From Microstegium vimineum (lineage: Eukaryota > Streptophyta > Magnoliopsida > Poales > Poaceae), in assembly GCA_022036555.1 (NCBI GenBank), contig CM039137.1, positions 2,330,947-2,394,946 of the forward strand: a DNA stretch of 64,000 nt, written 5' to 3'. How positions within the stretch are numbered: position 1 is the first letter of the stretch; each line of letters begins with the position of its first letter. Positions 11,149-22,623 of the stretch are shown piece after piece. The position numbers and the translations under genes are program-made. The notes beneath the pieces are model-generated. The model searched no databases. It was not told the origin of the DNA and saw nothing but the letters and a program-made list of their open reading frames with translations.

Positions 11149-13867
11149 CTAGCAGATGCCCGTGCGTTGCTACGGGGCCTAAAAAATTAAAAAATAATAC
11201 CACAATAATTCTACAACAATTAGAACACACTTGAATGCCAATACGTTGCAATGAGGATCAAGATTTTCTCACAACATGTCTTACAGATTAGCTAATGATG
11301 CAAAAAAAAAAAGTGGCAGTCTGTCTAAAACAGAAGTGGCAGTCTGTCTTGGTGTAATTATCCCGATACAGGTTAATAAAGCTATATCACAGATGAGGAC
11401 CGAATTGAGATGCAACTGAATTGTTATTGGGTGATTATCCTTTAAGGCCAAGGTCCCAAACCGTAGCATCCGGGAAAGTAGCCCAGTTCCACGTTCTTAG
11501 ACCACCATTCTATGTTTTAAGAATGGTGTTCCATATTCCGAGTGTCATAGTGCAAAAGTCTTACAAATTATCATATCACGTTCCTCGTCCTAGACGTTTG
11601 GGGAAAATGACTGCCAAGTTCCATGCCAACATTGCCGTGATCACATGAACACACTACTTATCACGCTATATCAATAACAGCTATGTTCTCGTAAGGAAAC
11701 GAAGGAAACGAGAACATAGAGTGATAGTTTATAATGCTTTTACTATGGGTACATAAATGTTCTCGTAAAATAAAGTTGCTGACAAACTTTAAACTGAGGT
11801 GGATGTATTGTCGAACATGCCCTTCAAAAAAATTACCATAGAAATCATATTCCTTAAGAAATGTGAATAACAGTCATTATGCCAGCTCCTAGTACGAGTT
11901 TTAATATCCATTGATATTGACAAATGCTAATAGGTATAAACAAGATCTACTGCATTTTCCATTCCAGTTGTTGAATCTGCACAATCTTGACTATGCTTAA
12001 AACACTACACTTTGACTTCATTATATGAAGTGAGAACAATAATAACAACAATTGCATGCCTTAATTTCAACGTTGGTCAAAATTAAAACATACAACTATT
12101 TTTATACACAAATTCTATATCACCGTTGAGCAGAAATAGAATTTAATGCATAATCATGACAATAAAAGTATAATATTATTATTAACAACGTTGGTCAAAA
12201 AATAATAATATCATAATTCAACATTCAATCGGAACAATTTCATACAATTGTTTTTATACATAAATTCTACATCACCGTTGAGTAGAAATATAATTAATGC
12301 ATAAACATAACCATAAATCATAATATTATTATTAACAGCGTTGGTATGAAAATAATAATATCATAATTCATCAATTTAAACAATACAATTTCATCTCAAA
12401 ATTAAAATCTCCTGTTGGTTCGATTTTAATCAAGAGAAACATTTACTTTTGCAGCGGAAACATGTAATTAATTTTCAATTTTCTTAATCAAAAGCAGTAC
12501 TTTTCATTTCTATTTCCCTAAACAATATGCTCAACTTTGCAAAATTGAATAGGGAATAATTCAAATTCAATAAACATTAAAACTGCTTGCTGAAAAAGAA
12601 AAAAAAACGAAATTTAACTTTACTGTACTAACATATTGCCCGAAGGCCTGGTCACGTGCACGCTGACCACGTGGGCCTGCCGAGCTCGTGCAAACCAGCA
12701 CGCACACTTGTGCCCGCGCGACCATGCAGCACAGCAACACTCATGCGCTCGCGGCCTCACACAGCTCGCCCGCGCTCACGCTGCTTGCTGCGCGCATGCA
12801 GCCGCGAGGCCACGCGGCCCAGTAGCTCGAGCGCAGCGGCCAGCAACGGCCTAGCAGGCTGCACGCTCAGTGCCTCTCCTGCCCAGGCCGCAACCTGGGC
12901 CTGGGCCTGGAATCTCCTTTCCCGCCTGGGCAAAACTTTTCCCCCGGCTGGCCCAGCTGCTCGCGAGCTTTTCTGGCCGTTGAGTTTAATCGGACGGATG
13001 TCCGTCCTTCTCGGTGGAACAAAACCAGCGGTCAGTGCTTGTTACTGAAACCCTAAGCCATTTCTTTTTCCTCCTCAGCAGGCGCTCAGCAGCTGGAAAA
13101 GGGCCGCCGACACCAAAACGGCCACCGGCTCTCCTCTCCCTTACATTTCTCTGCTCCTGTCTTTCACTTTCACCACCTTCAACGGTTCCGGGTGAAGCAA
13201 TAGCAGCACGGCCGGTGGAGGGGATGAAGACGGCGGCGCCGCTGCAGAGCTCATCGCCAGTGTGCGCGTCACTGTCGAGGGGCCCTGTGACGGTGCCCTT
13301 TTCACAAGCGCACGCAGAGGTTGCACTGCGCGGCTTCTTTCTGTGCGCCGGCGATCCCGCCGGCTTTTTTTTTGTTCGTCTCCGGATGGGATCCGAGAAT
13401 GCCAACTTCTTCTCTGTCTCTTTGGCGGGCGGCGGGCGTCACTGTGTGGGGAGGGGCAGGGATGGGTTTTATTCGGCATTGCTGTGCCGGCGCGTCCTCA
13501 CGTTTGTATCGGCGGCAGCGAACGGGAGGGCGAGGTAGCGGGCGACGGCGCTTCGTCGTTCCTCGCGTAGTCGCGTCTGCAGCGAGTCGTGACTCGTGAG
13601 GGCGATGGTGCAGGTGAGGAGGAAGCAGCGCCGGAGAGGTGGGCATTGGAGCGGCGGCGTCTGCGGCGAGGACGAACGGGAAGTGAGAGGGCAGGCTAGG
13701 AGGAGACAGAGAGGCGCCGGCGTGTCCGTGGCTTCGGGGCGAGGGAGCAGGACTTGGGAGTCAAAGGGCGGGCGCGGGGCGGGCGACCTTGGAGTCAAGG
13801 GGCGCGGGGCGAGAGGCAGGCCGAAATGGGGTGGACGATTCCAGTTTCGTCTTAATAGGAGTAGAGA
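11149..13867 (-). mobile_element. Non-autonomous Helitron, 2.7 kb, minus strand
   Basis: On the minus strand the 5' end at 13867 reads TCTCTACTCCTATTAAGAC, a typical grass Helitron start. The 3' end at 11149 reads GCACGGGCATCTGCTAG. It is preceded by a hairpin (GCCC-C-GT, loop AGCAACGC, ACGGGC) and ends in CTAG. Insertion is between A and T: plus-strand A at 11148 and T at 13868. No Rep/helicase is present. About 11.2-12.6 kb is AT-rich and 12.64-13.86 kb abruptly GC-rich, suggesting captured host DNA, although no captured gene could be identified. It lies in or next to the 3' end of the YTH gene. Confidence 0.78.
12060..12366. repeat. 152-bp tandem repeat, two diverged copies, inside the Helitron
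   Basis: CACCGTTGAG at 12121 recurs at 12273, with matching flanks: a TTTTTATACA(C/T)AAATTCTA stretch before it and AACGTTGGT/AGCGTTGGT plus AATAATAATATCATAATTCA after it. Copies span roughly 12060-12212 and 12213-12366. The sequence is AT-rich and non-coding. Confidence 0.6.
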
Positions 13868-14373
13868 TCAAGAAAAGAAACAAAAAGGATTTGAAAAGCT
13901 GTTGATGTGTACTTGGCCGATACCATGTGTCTTGTAGCCTGCTATGAGCCTTTCGTTTTCGCTTGGTTCTTTATGGCTAAATTGGGTGTTCGATTTAGAC
14001 ATCTGTGGTTGGCCTTCGCCGCGTTCTGATGAATGAATATACATTATTATGTGCAAGACTGTGGAGCACTTTCCAGAGTGATTTCGACGGACTGTGAACT
14101 GACATCCAGTCCTTTCGGAAAGGGACTTCCTATCGGTTTGCTTTCTGGGCATATGTATAAAGATCACTTTATCGATGCTATCATATTTCCTTTTGAAATG
14201 TCGAGAAGAATTTTGTTTATGAATCAAATATCCTATGGGGATTGGACGGCCTTTTCTGAGTCCGCTGATTGCTTGCTCTTCGGTGAGGAGCAGTTGGTGT
14301 TGCAGCCTACAAATTGCTTGGTTTATGAAGTGGCAAGCTTCAGATGCTTGTTTGCGTTGTTGAAACAGACATA

Positions 14374-14613
14374 CTCTCTCCGTCTCTAATTCTCGAAAAG
14401 TCAACGTTTTCAAAATATTGATAATTATGTATTAAAATATATAAATAATTATGCTAAGTAATTAGTATTATCGAAAAGATCTTTAAGTCTAGTTTTTTAA
14501 CAAATTTATTTAGAAATATAAATGTTACACGTATTTTCTATAAATTTAATTAAAGTTGAAAAAATTTAACTGACACGTATCCCATAACGACCTTCTTTTT
14601 AGGACTGAGGGAA
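14374..14613. mobile_element. Stowaway-like MITE, 240 bp, TA target duplication
   Basis: The left end is CTCTCTCCGTCTCTAA and the inward right end TTCCCTCAGTCCTAAAA, related to the Stowaway consensus CTCCCTCCGTCCC. TA flanks both sides (14372-14373 and 14614-14615). The AT-rich interior has no coding capacity. Confidence 0.65.
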
Positions 14614-15170
14614 TACTATTTTATAACTGGAGATGGTTATTTCCTATGGTCGAACAGATTCACATGATTCTTCCTTTCTTGTCAGTTGCTATGATTACTT
14701 TCTTGTTTGATAATAAGTGATTATACCTCACAAAGTTTGATTTAAATAGCGGGTTAGGTTTTTGAGAGAACCCACGCTAAGCTATTACTATTTTTTCTGC
14801 CATGTCAACTATGACCTTTATTTGCTTTGACAATGCTTCCTTGTTTTGTCGAGAGGAGACGTTACTTTCAGCCACTCCACTAGTTCTCCACGACCGGGAA
14901 ATTGCTCCTAGTTGCATGTCCTCCTCTCCTATACAAACACAAACCAATGAACAAACAAACTTGCGGCTTTATTAACTTCTATCGTTCACTGAACTCACCC
15001 AGTACTCTCCATAAGCATTGTCACAGTAGTAACCATATGTTAGCTCAGACGAAACAACTCATTGACGAGCTTGCTTTGATGCAACACTTGTGCTTACTCT
15101 CTGACATTTGGGCCCATGAATGTAGTCCTCAAAGTCATAAGGTTGCCACCTTGCCTATACATAACGAATG

Positions 15171-15252
15171 TTGTAGGTGTAAAGTTGTATGTGCACAAAA
15201 CATAGAAACTTCTAAATGGATTTGTTGCACGAGAACTTACAGTGGATGGCTA
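15171..15252 (+). repeat. First copy of an 80-90-bp direct repeat flanking a Helitron
   Basis: The segment from about 15171 (GTGTAAAGTTGTATGTGCAC, then CATAGAAACTTCTAAATGG) recurs at 16762-16844 and continues after the copia insertion at 30097-30114 (ACTTACAGTGGATGGC). With both transposons removed the two copies would be adjacent, so this was a tandem duplication hit by both. The second copy has an extra AACTGGCACAAA. Confidence 0.65.
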
Positions 15253-15349
15253 TCTCCCCTATAATTGAAAATTTCTCTAGGTCAATTCCCTTCTTCGAGA
15301 TCAACGGCTCACAGCACACCTACCACATATCCAACGGCTGAGATTAAAA

Positions 15350-15475
15350 AGTTAGAAGCCATCTTACCCTCCCACGCCATGCCCACGGTCTCAGGAGGTC
15401 GCGGGTTCGATTCCTCACCTGCCTTCTTTTCCTCCTTTTTTCACCACTCTTTTTCTCTTTTTTTTGGATTCATCT
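15350..15475 (+). other. RNA polymerase III B-box-like segment with T-rich tail (possible SINE remnant)
   Basis: GGTTCGATTCC at about 15404-15414 is an exact B-box match (GGTTCGANTCC). It is followed by pyrimidine-rich sequence ending in a run of eight T. No convincing A-box lies upstream, so it may be a truncated tRNA-derived SINE or chance. Confidence 0.25.
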
Positions 15476-15479
15476 TTTT

Positions 15480-16015
15480 ATATGCTCGCGGACTCCAGGG
15501 CGGGGCACGGACGCGGACGCCGGGGCGGGGCGACGTGGGCCGAGCTCCACCCCCGCGCCGTCCATGGCGGGGCGAGCGGGGCGCGGGCGGGCGGAGCGCG
15601 TACGCCAGAGCGGGGCGACGCGGGGCGAGCTCCCCCCCCCCCCCCCCGCGTCGGCCATGGCGGAGTGAGCGCGCTCGTCGGCGCGGGCGGGGGGCGGGCG
15701 CGGACGCCGGGGCGGGGCGCGGACGCGGACGCCAGGGCGGGGCAACGCTGGCCGAGCTCCACCCCCGCGCCGGCCATGGCGGGGCGAGCATGCTCGTCGG
15801 GGCGGGCGGGGCGCGGACGGGTGGAGCGCGGACGCCAGAGCGGGGCGACGCGGGTCGAGCTCCACCCCCCGCGCCGGACATGGCGAAGCGAGCGCGCTTG
15901 TCGGTGCGGGCGGGGTGCGGGCGCAGACGCCAGGGCGGGGCGCGAGCGCGGACGTCGGGGCCGGGCGCGGACGCCAGGGCGGGGCAACACTGGCCGAGCT
16001 CCATCCCCCCCACAT
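15480..16015. repeat. Irregular GC-rich minisatellite in the Helitron
   Basis: A unit around GAGCTCCACCCCCGCGCC followed by CCATGGCGG recurs at about 15540, 15628, 15753, 15857 and 15993, spaced 90-140 bp. Between the units are GGACGC and GGGGCGGGGC blocks. A run of about 15 C lies near 15632. The repeat keeps several frames open on both strands; none should be read as a gene. Confidence 0.6.
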
Positions 16016-16844
16016 TTTTTATTAGCCTTGCCTCCGGAGTGTGGAGGCGCGGGGCGGCGGATTTGGCGGACCGTGGAGGCGCGATCCGCGGGGCCGACGA
16101 GGTCCGAGTGTCCGACGAAGCCGCGGGGCTGTTGGGATCCCGCGACGCCGCAGGGCTAGAGTGGAGCCGGGGCGCCGAGGCGCGGATTCCGCGGAGGGGA
16201 GAGGGAGCGCCGGAACGGTGGGTGGGGCGGCGTGCCCGTGCGGGAGTGAGGCCGTGCGGGACGCCGGGACGCCGGTCTTCCGTCTTTGGGAGAGAGACGA
16301 GACGCCGCGGGGCTGGAGGGGAGCGAGGGCGCCACGGTCTTCCGTCTTCGGGAATCGGAAGAGAAACGAGAGAAGAGGGGAGTACGAACTCTGGAAGACG
16401 GGAAGTCGGGAAGAGAGGGGATGGAAATCAACAGGCCACCACGCCCCCTGTTGATTTTGGGCCCCCGTGGGCACCCGCGGGGGAAGCTCCAAACCCGACC
16501 CCGCCCCGACCCGTTTCGGGTCCCTGAACCCGCAAACCCGCGGGGTGAGAATTGAACCCGCCCCGCCCCCACCGAGAATTGAACCCGAATCCGATGATTG
16601 TTCTTGTTTTTTTAAAAAAACTTAATACTTCGATAGAAGATAGTTATTACCCCATCATATTGAAGAGTTAACATGAGCAAATATTGTTACCGAATCATTT
16701 TGTTGTTTTTATGTGAATTTTAAAATTATGTCGTAGCGTTAGCACGGACAAATATACTAGTTTGTTCTAAGTGTAAAGTTGTATGTGCACAAAACAACTG
16801 GCACAAAACATAGAAACTTCTAAATGGATTTGTTGCATGAGAAC

Positions 16845-18416
16845 TGAAGAATCATTGCCCTAGTTGGTTTCGGTGATTAACGACAATTAGAGATTATTAT
16901 GGCTAACGTGTGTTTTGCAGAGGCTATGCGTAGCTTAGCCATAGTGATCAACAAGAATGGGCATTAATGGTCATCACTTTGCCCCCAAGATGGATATCGT
17001 TTCAGATTTCAAGGAGACTTGATGAAGACCCTAGAATGATAGGCTAAGTGCCATAAGGTGATGAAGGGCACTTAGAAATAGATAGGGCTTCTCTTTTTAT
17101 CTTTGACCGTACTATTAAGAGGGGTTGAGACTAGTAGCTTGACTTAGGAAAGCTTCATGACTTAGGTGTGGTGCACACTTGACTTCCTTAGGTCTAAGCA
17201 AGCCTATGGTGACCGTAAGATAGCCTTGAACAACTTCCATATTCATCGCGACGAAAAACGAAGTTGATAGAACTGTTTTCTGGGCGTCGGACGCTCGTGA
17301 CGGGGGCGCCGGACGCTGTCCGTCGCATCGGACAGAGGCGTCGGACGCTGGGTGGTTGAGTCCACAGCGTCCGTCGACCTTCCAGTGGAGATGATTTCTG
17401 GCTAAGTTTTTCAGGGTCCGTCGGACGCTGTCCGTCGGTCAGGCGTCGGACGCTGGGAAGAGCGTCCGTCGACCTTCCAGAGAGGGTGTTTTTCAGCCCG
17501 AGCCAGAGTGTAGCGTCGGACGCTGGGATGAGCGTCCGTCGCTGGGAACAGTGTGTCAGAACTAGCCGTTGGGCAGGGCGTCGGAGCGTCCGTCGCCCAA
17601 ACTATGAACAGAACTAGCCGTTGGGGCATGCGACGGACCGTCCGTCGCCTAGTTGACAGAGCGTCCGTCGCCAACTTAAAATGCCAGCCCGAGGCAGTTT
17701 TCTGAGGGTCTATTTATAGCCCCTCCGACTTCTCTCCCACCTTGCCTTTGCTCATTTGAGTTGCTGAGTTTGTTGAGAAGGTTGGGAAGAGAGCAAGAGC
17801 CCTAGAGAGAGAGAGAGTGATTCGCGAATCCATCCATCCTCTCTCTAGTTCATCCAAGAGTTCAAGTGTGCATCCTCTAGTTGTGAAGCTTGAGTGAGTC
17901 AAGCGAAGATCGAGGTTTGTTACTCTTGGTGATCTACATCACCTAGACGGTCCGGTGATGCTCGGAGGAAGGTGATCGCCGGAGGATTATCGGCGGCCCT
18001 TCTCCATCGACGTTTGTGATCGGTTGTGGGCGATTCACCGAGCCGGAGTGGTGAAGAATCAGCCCGTAGAGAGCACTCATCCCTTGTGCGGGATTGAGGG
18101 AGAGCTATACCTTGCGAGGTGCTCCAACGAGGACTAGGGGGGAGTGTCGACTCCTCGATACCTCGGCAAAACATCGCCGTGTCAAGCATCTCTTTCCCTA
18201 GCTCTTTATTACCGCATTATTTTCCGCACTTGTCTTTCAATTCATACTAGAATTGTGTAGGAAGTTTTCGCTTTCCATTGACTTGCTACCGCTTTCTAGC
18301 TAGGACACACTAGCGGTAGGCACTAGGGGATTAATTGGCTCTTTATAGGTTCAATTCTTGTTTAGAAATTAAAAAGAGCCCAATTCACCCCCCTCTTGGG
18401 CATCTTGATCCTTTCA
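16845..18416 (+). repeat. 5' LTR of the copia element
   Basis: 1572 bp, TG...CA. A cluster of GCGTCGGACGC / GCGTCCGTCG boxes occupies about 17284-17672, upstream of a TATA-like TATTTATA at 17711-17718. A CT-rich leader follows. The 3' end CTTTCA abuts the primer-binding site. Confidence 0.92.
17711..17718 (+). promoter_or_regulatory. TATA box of the 5' LTR (same site at 29394-29401 in the 3' LTR)
   Basis: TATTTATA followed by GCCCCTCC lies just after the palindromic box cluster and is conserved in both LTRs. It is the likely core promoter for the genomic transcript. Confidence 0.55.
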
Positions 18417-18417
18417 A

Positions 18418-18430
18418 TTGGTATCGGAGC
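18418..18430 (+). promoter_or_regulatory. Primer-binding site (initiator-Met tRNA type)
   Basis: TTGGTATCGGAGC begins one base after the 5' LTR. It matches the plant tRNA-iMet site TGGTATCAGAGC except for one A-to-G change. Confidence 0.85.
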
Positions 18431-18469
18431 AAGGTTTGCTCTAAATTAGGCTTCACCGCCTAGAGCAAG

Positions 18470-20780
18470 ATGTCCCATGGGGATGGACCACCTCCCATGT
18501 TCGATGGAGACGACTTTCCTTATTGGAAAGTTCGTATAGAGGACTATCTAGAGGCCGTTGACGTAGGCGTGCTCAAAGCCGCCACAAAGGGAGGCACTCT
18601 CTTCGCGGAGGACCTCAACTTTGATAAGCACAATGCCAAGGCGAAGAACATTCTCTTTCGTGGCATTAGCAAGGATGTCTTCAACCGAGTGCGTAATGCC
18701 AAAGACGCATTTGAGTTGTGGACCACTATTTGTGCTCTTCACGAAGGCACAAAAAGTGAGCGTGAAGAACGCTATCACTTGGTCATGGCTAAGCTCAATT
18801 ATTTTTCCATGCATGCAAATGAAATGTACTCACGACTTAACATTATTGTAGAGGAATTGAATGGGCTCGGTCTCAACCAAATGGCACCGGCCGATGTGGT
18901 ACGCAAGATTCTTTGTGTATTGCCCATTGAGAAGTATGACCACATCGTCACGGTTCTTCACCAAGGAGATCTCTCCGCCGCTACACCAACATAAATTTTG
19001 GGCAAGATCAATGCCCATGAGATGTACATGAAGATTGGTGATGGTGGCTCTTCTTCATCCTCCAAGAAGAAAAAAAAAGAGAAGGAGGAGAAGAAGGACT
19101 TGGCACTCAAGGCATCCTCCTCAGAGAAGTACAAGATGCAAGTCATGTATGAGAGTGCAAGCGATGAAGAGGATGATGACCTCGCTCTCATGGTGAAGAA
19201 AACAACCAAGATGTTGAAGAAGCTAAGCAAGAATGGAGTCAAGTTTGACTCAAAGAAGAAGAAATTCTTCACAATCTCTTCAAGAAAGCCCCTCTCCAAG
19301 ATGGATTGCTACAATTGTGGCAAACTTGGACACTTGGCTCATGCTTTCCCCGAAGAGAAGAAAGACAAGTACAAGAACAAGAAAGCAAACAACAAGTTCA
19401 AGTACAACAAGGACAATGAAGACAAGTCAAGTGATGAAGAAAAGAAGGATGACAAGCTATTCAAGAAGAAGAAGAACTTCAACTTCCACAAAAAAAAAGA
19501 AGAATGGCAAAGCCTACATTGTTGGTGATTGACTCACCGACATTGAAGACACAAGTGACTCATCCGGAGATGAAAGTGAAGAAGAGAAGGTGGCCGCCTT
19601 GGTGATTGGTTCATCTACTCCACCGCCACCCCCTCCATCATCTCCGGGCTCATCCTCTACACACCTATGCCTCATGGCTAAAGGTGACAAAAAGGTACAA
19701 AAAGAGGATAGTGATGATGAGGCTAACTCTAGTGATGATAGTGATGATGAGTTTGAGGCACCTTCCTATGATGAGATAATTGTAATTTGCAACAAATATA
19801 CTAAGCTCATTAGGAAGTATAAAGCTAAAAGTGAATCACTAGAGAAAGTCAACGATAACTTGCATGCTAAACTTGATGACTTGTCTAGTGCTAATGATGA
19901 TTTGAAGCTTGAGAACAAAACTATCTCATCTAGCACTAGGGAGCTCAAAGCCTCACTCAAGCAAGCTAATGATAAACATGATAAGCTTGAGAGGTCAACA
20001 CAAGAGCTCCATACAAGATACAACTTGCTAAAAGATGACTACAACCAAGTTAAGAATGAACATGGTACACTTGTGATAGCTAATGAATTGCTCTCAAATG
20101 ATCTTGCTACACATGTTGCTATTAACCCGGTTGTTAAGTGTCATATAGCTACTCCTTGTGAGGACTTGCTTGATGAAGTTGCTAGTGAGCAAAATGCCAA
20201 GTGCAAGGGCAAGAAGGTTGTTGAGGCCGAAAAGCATGATGACTATGTGAAGATGAGGCAAGAAAACTCCAAGCTTAAGGAAGAGCTAATCAACCTCAAG
20301 GCAAGCAAGCCATTCACTATCAAGTCGGCCAAGCAAGATGACAAAGATGCAATGACCTTGATTAACTCTCTCAAAGAAGAAAATGCGAAGCTCAAGGTTG
20401 AGAAGATCAAGCTTACAAGTGGATTGGAGAAGTTCACCAAGGGCCACAACCTCCAAAGTGAGCTCTTGATGAACACTATCATGAAGACCGACAAGTCCGG
20501 CATTGGGTTCAAGGAGAACCAAATCATGAAGGCCAAGGTCAAGATAGAAGCTAAGAACTACTACAAGAACAAGGCCATGAGAAACAACTATGACACACCA
20601 AAGCCCAAGCCCAAGAAGTGCTTTGGATGTGGTCAAGAGGGTCATTTTGAATCCCAATGCAAGACTCCACCTCCCAAGACCTTGCCCAAGCACATAAGAC
20701 ATTTCGCTCATGATGCACACTTCATCATCAACAAGGACTTCAAGGGTAAACCCCAAGTTGTGTTTCTCGTCCTAAGATGA
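18470..20780 (+). pseudogene. gag: Degenerate copia gag (nucleocapsid/capsid)
   Basis: The gag frame starts at ATG 18470 with a retrotransposon gag N-terminus (MFDGDDFPYWKVRIEDYL). It is broken by an in-frame TAA at 18992-18994, a shift in a poly-A tract near 19490, and a TGA at about 19527. A first zinc knuckle, CYNCGKLGHLAHAF at about 19307, has Phe where the last Cys should be. After a Ser/Asp/Glu-rich linker, 19590-20780 encodes a long Lys/Glu/Leu-rich coiled coil. It ends in a second, intact CCHC knuckle, CFGCGQEGHFESQC. Two knuckles separated by a coiled coil fit Sirevirus gag. Non-functional as it stands. Confidence 0.85.
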
Positions 20781-20922
20781 AGAACAAGCCCAAAGTGCTA
20801 TGGGTTGCTAAGGAGTTGGTGGACAAGAGTATGGGACCTTGCCAAGTGTGGGTTCCCAAACAACAAGCTTAACTTCAAGTTGCTTGTGTGTAGGTGAACT
20901 ACAAGACCGGTGAAGTCATTGG

Positions 20923-22623
20923 GTGATTGATAGTGGATGCACTCAATATATGACCGGTGACCCCCGGATGTTCACCACACTTGAGGAATATTGTGAAGGT
21001 CAAGACAAGATTACCTTTGGGGACAATTCAAAAGGCAAAGTGCAAGGCCTAGGCAAAGTGGCAATCTCAAATGATCAATCAATATCAAATGTCTTGCTAG
21101 TACAATCTTTGAGCTTCAACTTGCTATCCGTGGGACAACTATGTGATCTTGGTTTCCAATGTCTCTTCACTCCAAATGAGGTAGTTGTGTCCAAGATTGA
21201 AGATTCATCATTGATATTCAAAGGGTTTCGGCAGAACAATCTCTACCTAGTGGACTTCACCTCAAATGAAGCTAGTTTGCAAACATGTCTATTCTCCAAG
21301 AGTTCTTTGGGTTGGCTATGGCATAGAAGATTAGCTCATGTGGGAATGTCAACTTTGAAGAAGCTTGTCAAGAAGGAGTTGATTAGAGGTGTGAAGGATG
21401 TTGTGTTTGAGAAGGACAAACTTTGTAGTGCATGTCAAGCCGGCAAGCAAGTGGCAAACACTCATCCAACCAAAGCTTTCATGTCAACCTCAAGAGTCCT
21501 AGAGCTACTTCACATGGATCTATTTGGACCTACCACCTATGCTAGCCTTGGTGGCAATCTCTTTTGCTTGGTGGTAGTTGATGACTACTCTAGGTACACT
21601 TGGGTGTTCTTTCTTCAAGACAAGGGAGAGACTCAATCAATATTTAAGAAGTTTGCAACTAGAGCCCAAAATGAGTTTGATGTGAAGATCAAGAAGATAA
21701 GAAGTGACAATGGGACCGAGTTTGTAAACACCAAGATTGAAAATTATTGTGATGAAGTTGGGATCAAGCATGAAGTGTCCGCCACCTATACTCCTCAACA
21801 AAATGGTGTAGTAGAGAGGAAGAACCGGACACTCATTACTCTTGCAAGATCAATGCTTGATGAATACAACACCCCCGAGAAGTTTTGGGCCAAAGCAATC
21901 AACACCGCATGCTATGAGGCCAACCGACTATCTTTCCAAAGGCTTCTCAAGAAGACCCCCTATGAGCTTGTGAATGGGAAGAAACTGGATATATCCTTTT
22001 TCCGAGTGTTTGGATGCAAAGTGTACATCTACAGGAAGCTCCAACACTTGGGCAAGTTCCAAAGGAGATGTGACATTGGTTTCTTACTTGGTTATTCTCT
22101 TAAATCCAAGGCATATCGAGTATTTAACAAAGCCTCCGGCCTAGTTGAAGAAACATATGACTTGGAGTTTGATGAAACTAATGGCTCTCAAGAAGAGCAT
22201 GAAAATATTGATGATGTAGGTGATGAACCCTTGAGGGAGGCTATGAAGAATATGCCCATTGGTGCAATCAACCCACAAGAGGTGGAAGAAGTTGAAGATG
22301 ATGCAAATGAAGTACCCTCTCCACCTCACACGCCTCAAGTTGATGAAGAACAAGTGAGGGAAGCACAAGAAGATACCTTCATCCCTCAAGATCAAGCCGA
22401 GGCTCAAGCTAGTGATGTTGATGCACCACAACCTCCTCCCCAAGTGATTAATAGAAGATCTACACCTATGCTTCAAGCTCATCCACAAGATCTCATCATA
22501 GGGAGTCTATCAAGGGGGGTAACAACTCGATCTAAACTTGCTTCTTATGTTGAACATCACTTTTTGTTTCCTTTGTTGAGCCTTCTAGTGTGGAGGATGC
22601 ACTTGCGGATCCGGATTGGGTGA
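20923..22623 (+). pseudogene. pol: Copia pol, part 1: protease and integrase
   Basis: An open frame of about 566 codons. The retropepsin DSGCTQYMTG is at its start, a GAG-pre-integrase zinc region WHRRLAHVG is near residue 130, and the integrase core follows: D in HMDLFGP, D in RSDNGTEF and E in NGVVERKNRTL, the DDE triad. After the core comes the acidic Pro-rich linker usual before copia RT. The frame is lost at about 22560, where a T run appears to have lost one base; RT continues in another frame. There is no separate start; it was part of the gag-pol polyprotein. Confidence 0.9.

Larger units (their letters stand above)
13868..15252. other. Spacer between two Helitrons; possible displaced 3' flank of the YTH gene
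   Basis: This is the sequence directly continuous with 11148 once the Helitron is removed, so its first few hundred bases may be former YTH 3' UTR or flank. Open frames on both strands (for example 13868-14413 and 14033-14389) overlap each other and show no domain. It contains the Stowaway element at 14374-14613 and, at the right edge, the first copy of a short direct repeat. Confidence 0.4.
15253..16760 (+). mobile_element. Non-autonomous Helitron, 1.5 kb, plus strand
   Basis: The 3' end is clear: a hairpin (GTC-G-T, loop, ACGGAC at about 16730-16748), then AAATATA and CTAG at 16757-16760, followed by T. The 5' end is placed at TCTCCCCTATAATTG after an A at 15252, where similarity between the two flanking repeat copies stops; this end is less sure. 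No Rep/helicase is encoded. The interior is extremely GC-rich from 15480 to 16570 and includes an irregular minisatellite. Long open frames there are a by-product of composition. Confidence 0.6.

Noticed and set aside
12636..13600. Several 100-170-codon frames in the GC-rich half of the minus-strand Helitron, read as captured genes
   Set aside because: Frames overlap on both strands and none shows a recognisable domain or splice pattern. Capture is likely from composition but no gene can be named.
13868..14413. 181-codon minus-strand frame and an overlapping plus-strand frame
   Set aside because: No recognisable domain; both overlap the same non-coding spacer and run into a Stowaway end.
15265..16527. 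420-codon open frame on the plus strand, with overlapping long frames on the minus strand
   Set aside because: It lies in the GC minisatellite of a Helitron. Several frames on both strands are open at once, the protein is Arg/Gly/Ala low-complexity, and no domain is seen.
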